Source: CAVONV01 sp963697355 (GTDB taxonomy: Bacteria; Acidobacteriota; Vicinamibacteria; Marinacidobacterales; DATDRI01). Taken from it: a stretch of 64,000 nt of DNA. The notes under the pieces were generated by a model, which saw nothing but the letters and a program-made list of their open reading frames with translations, was not told where the DNA came from and ran no database searches. This document shows, one piece after another, positions 44,367 through 52,953 of the stretch (position 1 is its first letter; every line of letters starts with the position of its first letter). Made by a program: the position numbers and the translations under genes. The DNA is taken from NCBI GenBank assembly GCA_963697355.1, contig CAVONV010000011.1, positions 62,001-126,000 of the forward strand, read 5' to 3'.

Positions 44367-44428
44367 CGCGAAATCGTCGCGGGCGATGAAGGAGCATGGC
44401 GGCGGAACTAGGAGCTCGAAACTCGAGA

Positions 44429-44818
44429 CTATCTCTGATCCCCCAGTTTTCTCAGGGTGATGAGGTAGTCGCGGACGATCTGGCCGTCGATGAGGTGCTC
44501 CTGAATGATCCGCTCTAGCACGGGCGGGTCGCATTGTGCATACCAAGCCCCTTCTGGATAGACGACGGCAATCGGCCCCCCCTCACAAATCCGAAGACAG
44601 TTCGCCTTGGTCCGGTAGATCCCACCTTTCTCGGAAAGCCCGAGCTCTCTCAACCGGCGCTTCAGAAACTCCCATGCCGCGAGGGATCGAGCTTTCTCAC
44701 AGCATTTGGGTTTGGACTGGTCGCAGCAGAGAAAGATGTGGCGACGAGTGACGGAAATCCCCAGAGACTCCGCAACACGCCTCTGGTCTTCTAGCGAGCT
44801 CTCTCTTGCATCGCCCAT
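44429..44818 (-). CDS. Thioredoxin-like 2Fe-2S ferredoxin
   Basis: A 129-residue protein of the thioredoxin-fold 2Fe-2S ferredoxin family. Four cluster cysteines can be taken from the sets HIFLCCDQSKPKCC and CLRICEGGP; the second set is typical. The sequence GGIYRTKANCLRICEGGPIAVVYPEGAWY is diagnostic. The redox partner is unknown. The gene is convergent with the DUF2461 gene; the 62 bp between them contain short CTCGA-type repeats only. Confidence 0.85.
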   Translation of the reverse strand: MGDARESSLEDQRRVAESLGISVTRRHIFLCCDQSKPKCCEKARSLAAWEFLKRRLRELGLSEKGGIYRTKANCLRICEGGPIAVVYPEGAWYAQCDPPVLERIIQEHLIDGQIVRDYLITLRKLGDQR

Positions 44819-44970
44819 GAGTCCCTACTATGCCATCACTTTGCGGCCCGAACAATCTTGATCGCGATAGGAAAATGCGACCCGTTACTCATTCTCCGAC
44901 TATGGGTTGCTAGAAGATCGTTTTAGAAGCAAAATTGCCGTTTCGGACGAACCGAGGAGGAGGAGACAGA

Positions 44971-46920
44971 GTGGAGCAACGGCTTTCTGACAAAGTACTG
45001 GTAGGTCAACCAACGTTCGATTGGACGGCGGCAGACTCGAGTGAGCTCTATGAGGTGACCCGTTGGGGAAAGGGTTTCTTCTCCGTGGGATCCACCGGCA
45101 ACCTGTTGGTTCATCCTAGGAAAGAGCTCAACCGCTCCATCGACATGAAAGAGCTCATCGACGTCCTCATTCAACGCAATATCTCACCCCCCATATTGAT
45201 CCGTTTTGGAGACATATTGGCGCACCGACTCAGTGAGATCCACGACGCCTTCAAGCTCGCCATTCAAGACCACGGATATCAGGGGCGATACTACGGGGTC
45301 TACCCCGTCAAAGTGAACCAACAGCGGCAAGTGGTCGAAGAAGTTTTTAGGTTCGGTCGTAAATATCAAAACGGTCTCGAGGCCGGTTCCAAGCCCGAGC
45401 TCCTGGCTGTATTGGCCGTCGCAGACAATCAGACCCCCATCATCTGCAATGGCTTCAAAGACGACGATTACATAGAAATGGTCATCTTGGCCACAAAGAT
45501 CGGCCGGAACATCATCCCTGTCGTGGAGAAGTACACGGAGCTCGACCTCATCACGAGACACGCCAAAAGATTGGGCGTGCGTCCTCGGATCGGACTACGC
45601 ATGAAGCTTGCCGCTCGGGGGGCCGGACGCTGGACGGATTCGGGGGGCCCCAGATCCAAGTTCGGCCTCACCGCCGGGGAAGCACTTCGAGCCGTGGCAC
45701 AACTCAAGCAAGCGGGGATAGCCGATTGGATCGAGTTGCTGCATTTCCATCTCGGCAGCCAAATCGCCAACGTCCGACAAATCAAAGCCGCCGTCACCGA
45801 GGCAGCCCGCATTTATGTAGAGCTCCTGCGGGCCGGGGGGAACATGAAGTTCCTCGACGTCGGTGGAGGCTTGGGGATCGACTATGATGGCTCGCAAACC
45901 GACACCGACTCGAGTGCCAACTACACCCTTCAAGAATACGCCAATGACGTTATTTACCACATTCAAAACGTTTGCGATCAAGCAGGCATTGCGCACCCGA
46001 CGATTATCTCCGAGAGCGGCCGCGCTCTCGTCGCCTATCACAGCGTCCTGGTCTTCAACATTCTAGGCGTCAGCGGACTCGGAGAACAGAGCGCGCCGCG
46101 GCGGGTACCGCAACGCGCTCCCCAACCCCTCGTTGACCTTCAAGTGACGTACGATTCCCTGGGTAGGGACAACCTGCTCGAAAGCTACCACGACGCTCAA
46201 CAGGCTTTCGACCAGACCCAAAACCTCTTCAGCCTCGGCTACGTCACGATGAAGCAACGCGTTCAAGCGGAGAACCTCTTTTGGGCCATCTGTCGGCAGA
46301 TCAACCACCATGTCGGTGAAATGGAATACATACCTGAAGATCTAGCCAATCTGGACACTATGCTTTCCGATACGTATTTCTGCAATTTTTCCGTCTTTCA
46401 GAGCTTGCCCGACAGCTGGGCTATCAACCAGGTCTTCCCCATCATGCCAATCCATCGACTCAGGGAACGGCCCAACCGCCACGCCGTATTAGGAGACGTC
46501 TCTTGTGATTCCGACGGTAAGATTGACCGGTTCATTGATCGAAACAACGAGGGTCATACGCTGCGACTCCATTCGTTCGATGGCAGTCCTTACTATCTCG
46601 GCGCCTTCCTAGTCGGTGCCTACCAAGAAATCCTGGGCGACCTGCACAACCTATTCGGAGACACCAACGCCGTTCATGTCAGCTTGAGTGAAAAGGGCGA
46701 AGTCATCCTCGACAAGGTCGTCGAAGGCGACACGGTCGAAGAAGTGCTCCACTATGTTCAGTTCTCCGCAAAGGACCTCCTAGCCGATTTTGGGAGATCC
46801 GTCAACGCAGCTGCGGAGGAAGGCAAGATAGACACGGAAGGAGCCAAACGCCTGATGCGTTTCTATGAAGAAGGGCTTCACGGCTACACTTACCTGGAAG
46901 AACGCGAGCCTGAGGCATAG
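44971..46920 (+). CDS. speA: Biosynthetic arginine decarboxylase
   Basis: PLP enzyme making agmatine from arginine, the first step to putrescine and spermidine. The 649 residues match SpeA length. The PLP lysine is in YYGVYPVKVNQ near residue 105 and the alanine-racemase-like barrel contains HFHLGSQ and DVGGGLGIDYDGS. The C-terminal half is the usual insert and beta domain. I start at a GTG preceded by AGGAGGAGGA; a TTG 12 codons upstream has no such site. nrtR follows 19 bp later. Confidence 0.95.
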   Translation: MEQRLSDKVLVGQPTFDWTAADSSELYEVTRWGKGFFSVGSTGNLLVHPRKELNRSIDMKELIDVLIQRNISPPILIRFGDILAHRLSEIHDAFKLAIQDHGYQGRYYGVYPVKVNQQRQVVEEVFRFGRKYQNGLEAGSKPELLAVLAVADNQTPIICNGFKDDDYIEMVILATKIGRNIIPVVEKYTELDLITRHAKRLGVRPRIGLRMKLAARGAGRWTDSGGPRSKFGLTAGEALRAVAQLKQAGIADWIELLHFHLGSQIANVRQIKAAVTEAARIYVELLRAGGNMKFLDVGGGLGIDYDGSQTDTDSSANYTLQEYANDVIYHIQNVCDQAGIAHPTIISESGRALVAYHSVLVFNILGVSGLGEQSAPRRVPQRAPQPLVDLQVTYDSLGRDNLLESYHDAQQAFDQTQNLFSLGYVTMKQRVQAENLFWAICRQINHHVGEMEYIPEDLANLDTMLSDTYFCNFSVFQSLPDSWAINQVFPIMPIHRLRERPNRHAVLGDVSCDSDGKIDRFIDRNNEGHTLRLHSFDGSPYYLGAFLVGAYQEILGDLHNLFGDTNAVHVSLSEKGEVILDKVVEGDTVEEVLHYVQFSAKDLLADFGRSVNAAAEEGKIDTEGAKRLMRFYEEGLHGYTYLEEREPEA

Positions 46921-46939
46921 GCCGGAAGTTTGAAGAGGG

Positions 46940-47938
46940 ATGTCAAGCAAAGACCCTCCAGTCGTCATAGGGCTGAATGCCGTCATCGTCGCGGTTACCG
47001 ATGAGGTCCCTCGTATCCTCATCGTACAGACTCCCAGTGAGGCCAACGGCGCGCGCCCCCCGCGACCTCAAGAGGCTCCCCTCATGGCTTTGCCCTTTGG
47101 GTCGCTCGATCCGAAACGCGACCGTACCCTCGAACTGGGCTTACGGAGCTGGGTGGAACGGCAAACTGCCATTCAGCTCGGTTACGTAGAGCAACTCTAC
47201 ACTTTCGGTGATCGTTTCCGTGACGATCGAGAACGAAGGGGAGGTGCGAGGGTCATATCCGTGGCGTACCTGGCTCTTGTAAGAGAGCGGAAGGTTGCCG
47301 GCACCGGCAAAGCACGTTGGTTGGATTGGTACCGGTGCTTCCCTTGGGAAGACTGGCGCTCGGGTAAGCCCGATATCATCAAGGAGAGGATAGAGCCGGC
47401 CCTTGACCACTGGACCCGGTCACTGCCTAGTCCGTCGAATCGCCATTCTCTGCGGGAGCGGGTCGATATCGCTTTTGGTCTGCGAGGTGCTTCCTGGGAT
47501 CCCGAACGTGTCCTCGAGCGCTTCGAGCTTCTCTACGAAGCGCAGCTCGTCGAGGAAAGCTCTGTTGATGCCGAGCACGAACAACAACGGGAACTGCTTC
47601 TGGGTCATCCAATGGCTTTCGATCATCGTCGCATTCTCGCCACCGCTCTCGGGCGAGTACGTGGCAAACTCAAGTATCGCCCGGTGGTCTTCGAGCTGCT
47701 TCCATCAACGTTCACCTTGCTTCAACTCCAGCGAGTGGTCGAAGCTCTCGCAGGAATTCGACTTCACAAGCAAAACTTCCGACGCCTCGTAGAGAAAGGC
47801 GGCCTCGTCGAGGGCACTGGCTCCTACGACTCGAGCGCGGGCGGGCGGCCGGCTGAGCTTTTTCAATTCCGTCACGAAGTCTTGCGCGAACGCCCGGCGC
47901 CGGGAGTGGGACTGCCTCGTCGGAGTGTTACCACTTGA
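46940..47938 (+). CDS. nrtR: NrtR-type Nudix-related regulator of NAD metabolism
   Basis: Transcription factor with an N-terminal Nudix-fold ligand domain (about 1-170) and a C-terminal winged helix (about 230-310, with RGKLKYRPVVFELLPSTFTLLQLQRVVEAL, a hallmark of NrtR). At 332 residues it is longer than most. The region of the Nudix box (LPFGSLDPKRDRTLELGLRSWVERQ) lacks the REUxEE residues, so it should bind ADP-ribose or a related NAD product without cleaving it. It directly precedes nadA-nadC, its expected targets. It is probably co-transcribed with speA. Confidence 0.88.
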   Translation: MSSKDPPVVIGLNAVIVAVTDEVPRILIVQTPSEANGARPPRPQEAPLMALPFGSLDPKRDRTLELGLRSWVERQTAIQLGYVEQLYTFGDRFRDDRERRGGARVISVAYLALVRERKVAGTGKARWLDWYRCFPWEDWRSGKPDIIKERIEPALDHWTRSLPSPSNRHSLRERVDIAFGLRGASWDPERVLERFELLYEAQLVEESSVDAEHEQQRELLLGHPMAFDHRRILATALGRVRGKLKYRPVVFELLPSTFTLLQLQRVVEALAGIRLHKQNFRRLVEKGGLVEGTGSYDSSAGGRPAELFQFRHEVLRERPAPGVGLPRRSVTT

Positions 47939-47966
47939 CATTCTTTATACTCAGATCTAGTATATT
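47935..47966 (+). promoter_or_regulatory. nadAC promoter with candidate NrtR operator
   Basis: TTGACA (47935-47940), a 17-bp spacer and TAGTAT (47958-47963); the -35 box overlaps the nrtR stop codon. Between and over the hexamers lies TATACT-N7-AGTATA (47946-47964), a perfect 6-bp inverted repeat placed where a bound dimer would block polymerase. The match to NrtR rests on context, not on a known consensus. Confidence 0.6.
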
Positions 47967-47970
47967 GGAA

Positions 47971-47995
47971 GCCGGTATCGAAACCGGCCTTTTTT
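47971..47995 (+). terminator. Intrinsic terminator after nrtR
   Basis: GCCGGT-ATCGAA-ACCGGC followed by CTTTTTT. It would end the speA-nrtR transcript. It sits exactly at the predicted first base of the nadAC transcript, so the same hairpin would form the 5' end of that mRNA. Confidence 0.75.
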
Positions 47996-48007
47996 CAGGA
48001 CACATTA

Positions 48008-48024
48008 ATGCTCACATTGAGCAT
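48008..48024. promoter_or_regulatory. Inverted repeat in the nadA leader
   Basis: ATGCTCA-CAT-TGAGCAT, a perfect 7-bp inverted repeat ending 26 bp before the nadA start and 10 bp before its GGAGG. It may be a second operator or an RNA hairpin near the ribosome site. Confidence 0.4.
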
Positions 48025-48049
48025 ATTGGATATGGAGGTTTACTTTTCC

Positions 48050-49078
48050 ATGAACAAAAAGCCTGCCGTCTCAATCAAATCCGGCCAGCTCGTCGACCCT
48101 CTCTTTGAAAGGGTCCGAGGAGTCATACCCGAGATCGAATGGGCTGTTCATTCCCCTAGCATCGAAGCCATTGAGAAGCTGAAGAGGCAACGCAACGCAG
48201 TCATCCTTGCGCACAATTACCAAACGCCCGAGATATTTTATGGCGCAGCGGACATCACTGGAGATTCCTTGGCTTTGGCGCGGAAAGCGACAGAGGTGGA
48301 TGCGGACATCATCGTGCTCTGCGGTGTGCACTTCATGGCGGAGACCGCAAAAATCCTGAATCCCGACAAAACCGTTTTGATCCCGGATCTGGAAGCTGGG
48401 TGTTCCCTGGCGGATTCCATTACGGCCAAAGATGTAAGATTGCTGCGGGAACGTTACCCTGGAGTTCCCGTCGTTACCTATGTCAACACATCGGCGGATG
48501 TGAAAGCCGAAGTCGATATCTGTTGTACTTCGGCCAATGCCGTCGAGGTCGTCGAGTCCTTGGGCGCCGAGCGGGTCATATTCCTTCCCGATGAATACCT
48601 GGGACGCTACGTTGCGGCCCATACCAACGTCGAGCTCATCCTGTGGAAAGGACACTGCGAAGTTCACGAGCGTTTCACGGGAGAGGACCTGAAGCGATAC
48701 CGTGAGGACCAACCGGATATCTATATTCTGGCGCACCCGGAGTGTCCACCCGACGTCCTCAGGGAAGCTGATTTCGTGGGCTCCACGGCGGGAATGATTC
48801 AGCACGTCGACGTAACTCGACCATCAAGGGTAGCGTTAATCACCGAATGCTCCATGAGCGACAACGTTTCGGTGGAGTTTCCGGATATCGAGTTCGTCCG
48901 GCCCTGCAACCTCTGCCCCCACATGAAGAAGATCACCTTGCCAAAGATCGTGGAATCGCTCGAGAACCTTCAGTACCCCGTCGAGGTTGAACGAGAACTT
49001 GCCCAGAGGGCCCGCCTTTCGGTCGAACGTATGCTCCGCGTGGGTCGAGGCATCAAGGTTCCCGTGCTGTCCTACTAG
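48050..49078 (+). CDS. nadA: Quinolinate synthase
   Basis: 4Fe-4S enzyme that condenses iminoaspartate with dihydroxyacetone phosphate to give quinolinate in de novo NAD synthesis. The 342 residues carry the three cluster cysteines in LCGVHFMAETAK, DICCTSANA and RPCNLCPHMKKI, and the substrate motif ILAHNYQ. I start at the ATG before NKKPAV, with GGAGG 11 bp upstream; two earlier in-frame ATGs fall in the leader inverted repeat and in the ribosome site itself. nadB is not adjacent. nadC follows 13 bp after the stop. Confidence 0.95.
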   Translation: MNKKPAVSIKSGQLVDPLFERVRGVIPEIEWAVHSPSIEAIEKLKRQRNAVILAHNYQTPEIFYGAADITGDSLALARKATEVDADIIVLCGVHFMAETAKILNPDKTVLIPDLEAGCSLADSITAKDVRLLRERYPGVPVVTYVNTSADVKAEVDICCTSANAVEVVESLGAERVIFLPDEYLGRYVAAHTNVELILWKGHCEVHERFTGEDLKRYREDQPDIYILAHPECPPDVLREADFVGSTAGMIQHVDVTRPSRVALITECSMSDNVSVEFPDIEFVRPCNLCPHMKKITLPKIVESLENLQYPVEVERELAQRARLSVERMLRVGRGIKVPVLSY

Positions 49079-49091
49079 GAGAACGCAGCCC

Positions 49092-49964
49092 TTGCAAAAA
49101 GCCTCTTCTCACTACCTACCTCGACTGTACAGGCTGCAATACGAGCCCCAAGTTCGACGTGCGTTCGATGAAGACTTGGGTCGAGCCGGTGACATTACCA
49201 CCGACGCCCTCATACCTCCCGAGTCGCTAAGCTCGGCTAAAATCGTCTCTCGGCGCGAGGGGTGCGTCGCCGGCCTCGACATAGCTCGAAGCGCCTTCCA
49301 TCTGTTGGATGAGAATATTGAATGGGATTTGACGTATCCTGACGGCGCTCTGGTCACGGCAGGCGCAACCTTGGCTACTGTTCGAGGCTCAACGCGGGCG
49401 ATCCTTTCAGCCGAGCGCGTGGCTCTCAACTATCTCGGCAGGCTTTCGGGTATTGCAACGGCGACCTCGCGAATGGTTGCCTCCGTGGAGGAGTATCCAA
49501 CACGAGTGACCTGCACGCGGAAAACCACTCCCGGTCTTCGAGCACTCGAAAAATATGCTGTTCGGGCGGGCGGCGGTACCAATCATCGTTTTGGACTCGA
49601 TGACGCCGTTCTCATCAAAGACAACCACTTAGCCGCCGTGGGAAGTATATCGAGGGCCGTCGAGCAAGTGAGGGCGGCGATCGGACATATGGTCAAGGTC
49701 CAAATCGAAGTAGATACGCTGGATCAGTTGGAAGAAGCCCTAGGGTGTCAAGTCGATGCGCTCCTGCTCGATAACATGACTCCCGCCACGCTCGTGGAGG
49801 CCGTTGGAAAGGTCGGTGGACGCCTCATCACGGAGGCATCGGGAGGCGTTACGCCCGAGACGGCCCCTACGCTCGCGGCCGCCGGTGTGGATCTCATTTC
49901 GGTCGGATGGCTGACCCACAGCGCTCCCGCGCTCGACGTGTCACTTGAAATCGAGTCCATTTGA
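49092..49964 (+). CDS. nadC: Nicotinate-nucleotide pyrophosphorylase (carboxylating)
   Basis: Quinolinate phosphoribosyltransferase, next step after NadA, yielding nicotinate mononucleotide. The 290 residues include DLGRAGDITTDALI, the RKTTPGLRALEKYAVRAGGG-type active-site stretch, HRFGLDDAVLIKDNH and the C-terminal EASGGVT. The start is a TTG (QKASSHYLP), preceded by AGGAG about 10 bp upstream; the frame stays open further upstream only across nadA. It forms a two-gene unit with nadA. Confidence 0.94.
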   Translation: MQKASSHYLPRLYRLQYEPQVRRAFDEDLGRAGDITTDALIPPESLSSAKIVSRREGCVAGLDIARSAFHLLDENIEWDLTYPDGALVTAGATLATVRGSTRAILSAERVALNYLGRLSGIATATSRMVASVEEYPTRVTCTRKTTPGLRALEKYAVRAGGGTNHRFGLDDAVLIKDNHLAAVGSISRAVEQVRAAIGHMVKVQIEVDTLDQLEEALGCQVDALLLDNMTPATLVEAVGKVGGRLITEASGGVTPETAPTLAAAGVDLISVGWLTHSAPALDVSLEIESI

Positions 49965-50071
49965 CGCGGTCCGTTTCAGGTTTTCTCGACGCTCTATCCG
50001 TCTCGTCATTCGTCGCTAGTTCTTTGCGTCTCCGCGACTTGGCACCTTTGGTGTTGATTTCCGGAATAACC

Positions 50072-51901
50072 CTATTGGATGTACCCGAGAGCCTTCAGTT
50101 GTTCAAGCAGCTCCGGATCGAGATCCTCCGGGTTAAGGACATCTTCAGGCCGACGTTCACCTGAACGAATGGACCGAATCCGCTGACGGAGGAGGTTCAA
50201 CAAGTCAGGCGACGTCTCCGCCAAGTTGTGAGTTTCTGCATCATCTAGCTCAAGGTTGAAGAGTAGTGGTGCCTCACCTTCGACGGTCTGAATGAATTTG
50301 TAGCGCGGAGAACGCAAAGACACGAGCTGGACCGCGGTGATAGTAGCCTCAGAAAAGGCATCGAGCTCCGGAAGTTCCTGACCTTCGAGCATCGGCGCTA
50401 GCGATCGTCCTTGCACTTCGTGTTGAAGTGCTAAACCCAGCAGATCGATCACTGTCGGATACAGATCGATCAAGCGCACCTGACCATTGATCACACGACC
50501 TGCCGTATAACCTTTGAACCGGGCCCGGAGCTCGGAGGGTAGCCAGAGAATCAAGGGCACCATGAGCTGATCATCGTACAACGTCTTCCCGTGTCGAAAA
50601 CCACCGTGATCCCACAGCTCTTCCCCATGGTCGGAGGTCACGATGATGATCGAGGAATCGAAAACCCCCAAACGCTCCCACAACCTGAACAACTCTCCCA
50701 GCCGACGATCCGTGAAAGCAACTCCACTGTCATAAAGAGCGTTCGTGTAGAGGATCTCCTCTTCGCTCAGTGGTTTTATTTCTCGATACACCCTGCCGGC
50801 GAAACCCGGACGAACTCTTCCGCTCGGGATCCCCTTCGTCAACTCGTCGTGAGTGTAGGGGTCGTGGATTTCGTAGGTATGTAGGAACAAAAATTGCTTA
50901 CGACGAGGCGCGAGGGCTTTCGTCACAGCGTCCAAATCCACGAGCCAATCATGAACTCGATAAGAGTCGAATCCCGCGTCGAACCCGAACTTCGAATGGA
51001 TGTAGCCCCCGGCCGTCAGAGCCGTTGTGCGATATCCCGCCTTCCACAAGAGCGAGGCCAATGGAAAGGACTCCAGACCTTGTGTCGATGCCGGATACAA
51101 ACCCGTAAAAAGCGCTCGGTGGGAAGGACGAGTCCAGGGAGACTGGGAAACAACATTGGCGAATCGCACGGAGCGTTGTGCAAGCGCATCAAGATTCGGG
51201 CTCGTCGGGCGATTGTACCCGTAGGCACCGAGTCGATCGGCCCGCAACGTATCGAGCATGACCAGTACGACGTTCCAACCTTCCTCTTCATCAGCGCGGC
51301 TCGTAATTTCAGGCGACGACCAGGCGGCCCAACCCTTGGAATTGCCTTCGGCCTCGGTAACGAGCTCCAGCGCGACTCGTCCTCCGCTCCAGGCATCGAG
51401 CGAGAGGGCATGCATTTGCCACGCTCCGTCCCTTGCGGTCGCGATCGACTGATCAAGAAGGACGGAGCTTTCTTTCTTATCGCTTATCCGTATCTGGTAT
51501 CGGATGCGCGATCCCACTGTTTGGGGAGGAGGATAGCCCAATCCAATGTTAAGAACCGGCTCGGCAGGCAGATCGATCTCGAAGCGGTAACGACCGGATG
51601 CCGGCGAGAGAAGGGCGAGCCGCGAGTCGTCCCCATATTGTCGATGCGACGTGCGTGCGGCGGATGGAGGACCATTCATTAGAAAACGCACGACACAATG
51701 AGTCGCGATCCCCTCCACGACCCCGGCGGGCATAATGCCTTTCGGCCAAGCGGATCTCTCAAAATCCGGCGTTTGCGCATCCGCCGTTCCAACAAGCTCT
51801 ATCAGACGAATGACTTCATTCTCTTGCTTCGTTCCACAGCGCAAGAAAAGCGGTAACGACAGCAACACGAGCAGAAGTGTCGCGCGAAGACTCAACGTCA
51901 T
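50072..51901 (-). CDS. Sulfatase-fold hydrolase, lipoprotein-like
   Basis: Alkaline-phosphatase-superfamily enzyme, 609 residues, with an N-terminal hydrophobic signal ending in LFLRC, so probably a lipoprotein. Residues 30-215 form an extra beta-rich domain; the sulfatase domain follows. Metal residues are in VMLDTLRADRLGAYGY and VTSDHGEELWDHGG. At the nucleophile position, SPWTRPSHR, threonine stands where sulfatases have the Cys or Ser that becomes formylglycine. A phosphatase, phosphotransferase or phosphonate hydrolase activity is as likely as sulfate ester cleavage. No sulfatase-maturing enzyme is nearby. Confidence 0.85.
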   Translation of the reverse strand: MTLSLRATLLLVLLSLPLFLRCGTKQENEVIRLIELVGTADAQTPDFERSAWPKGIMPAGVVEGIATHCVVRFLMNGPPSAARTSHRQYGDDSRLALLSPASGRYRFEIDLPAEPVLNIGLGYPPPQTVGSRIRYQIRISDKKESSVLLDQSIATARDGAWQMHALSLDAWSGGRVALELVTEAEGNSKGWAAWSSPEITSRADEEEGWNVVLVMLDTLRADRLGAYGYNRPTSPNLDALAQRSVRFANVVSQSPWTRPSHRALFTGLYPASTQGLESFPLASLLWKAGYRTTALTAGGYIHSKFGFDAGFDSYRVHDWLVDLDAVTKALAPRRKQFLFLHTYEIHDPYTHDELTKGIPSGRVRPGFAGRVYREIKPLSEEEILYTNALYDSGVAFTDRRLGELFRLWERLGVFDSSIIIVTSDHGEELWDHGGFRHGKTLYDDQLMVPLILWLPSELRARFKGYTAGRVINGQVRLIDLYPTVIDLLGLALQHEVQGRSLAPMLEGQELPELDAFSEATITAVQLVSLRSPRYKFIQTVEGEAPLLFNLELDDAETHNLAETSPDLLNLLRQRIRSIRSGERRPEDVLNPEDLDPELLEQLKALGYIQ

Positions 51902-51943
51902 GAGATTGTTATGCTACCATCCGGTACGCTTGTGATTGCCTTC

Positions 51944-52549
51944 TCAAGCGTAGCTTCGAACGAGTGCAACAAGCACTCCGCGCACGCGAACCTGCGAGGC
52001 TTCGAAGACCATTGGATCAACGTTGGCCGCACGAAGCTCAATTTGTTCTCCCTTGCGGTAAAAACGCTTCACCGTCGGCTCTCCATCAACGAGTGCCACC
52101 ACCGTTTGTCCGAGTTCCGCCGCTTCCTGCTTCTGGACCACCAAAAGGTCACCCTCGAGAATACCGTCGCCCCCCATGCTGTCCCCACGCACTCGCCAAG
52201 CGAAATGCTCGCCCCGCGCGAGAAGCGATTCCGGAACCTCGACGGATGCTGGAGTGTCGATCGCCTCGAGAGGACCACCCTCAACCAGCGACTCCAGCAA
52301 CGGGATTCTGAGCGCTGATGGAGGAGGGTCCAGTTTCTCCGGCACGATTTCCAGCGCGCGTTTCTGGTTCGCCCAGGGCGTTCGGATGTAGCCCTTGCGC
52401 TCGAGCTGTTGCAGGTGCTTACGAACCGAGTTGAGCGACCCGAACTCAAAGTGCTGGCGGATTTCTTCGTACGAAGGAGACCGACGAAACCTGCTGCGGT
52501 AGTCCTTCAGGAAATCAAAGACCGCTTGCTGTTTCTCCGTTAAGTCCAT
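51944..52549 (-). CDS. lexA: LexA repressor
   Basis: SOS repressor, 201 residues. The N-terminal winged helix (LTEKQQAVFDFLKDY...SPSYEEIRQHFEF) is followed by an S24 self-cleavage domain with the catalytic serine in GDSMGGDGI and the lysine in GEPTVKRFYR. The scissile site, usually VAAG, reads LVEGGP, so an Ala-Gly bond is replaced by Glu-Gly. Cleavage may therefore be slower or use another bond. I start at the ATG two codons inside a TTG. The gene is divergent from the VIT/vWA gene. Confidence 0.92.
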   Translation of the reverse strand: MDLTEKQQAVFDFLKDYRSRFRRSPSYEEIRQHFEFGSLNSVRKHLQQLERKGYIRTPWANQKRALEIVPEKLDPPPSALRIPLLESLVEGGPLEAIDTPASVEVPESLLARGEHFAWRVRGDSMGGDGILEGDLLVVQKQEAAELGQTVVALVDGEPTVKRFYRKGEQIELRAANVDPMVFEASQVRVRGVLVALVRSYA

Positions 52550-52569
52550 GGCCAAATTATAGGTGTAAG

Positions 52570-52602
52570 TACAGTGTAGACCAACCCACTAAATACAGTG
52601 GG
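52570..52602. promoter_or_regulatory. Candidate LexA operator region
   Basis: Directly upstream of lexA two TACAGTG words (52570-52576 and 52594-52600) are repeated 24 bp apart, and CCCACT-AAATAC-AGTGGG forms an inverted repeat at 52585-52602. Self-regulation is normal for lexA, but no established operator for this lineage is known to me. The remaining 350 bp to the VIT/vWA gene shows no other feature. Confidence 0.4.
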
Positions 52603-52953
52603 GTCTGTCCTACTGATCCCCTACATATTGCGCTCCAGCTCCATTCCAATACCGTCCGAGTGCTCAGAAGAGTGCATGACGGCTGGAAACGATTGTCACT
52701 CAGCACCCGCACATGCCCGGTCACCGGGTCTGGTGGTGGATACCGACGTGCTGAGGGAAAACCTTGGAAAAGCTGTGGACAACTTGTGAGATCGCTGTTG
52801 TTCGATCCATCCACGAAATGTGTGAGAGCCGAGGAGAATCGATACAAAAGCGGCCGACGGCACTTTTTCAGCTCAGAACGGGAATGTTTCATCTTTTGGG
52901 CGGTATACCTACCAAGCGATGCACCACATCGGTTTTTCTCGAGGAGGATGGTC

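Noticed and set aside
52774..52782. DnaA-box-like TGTGGACAA upstream of the vWA gene, suggesting an origin
   Set aside because: Only one near match is present, with no box cluster, AT-rich region or dnaA/dnaN genes.
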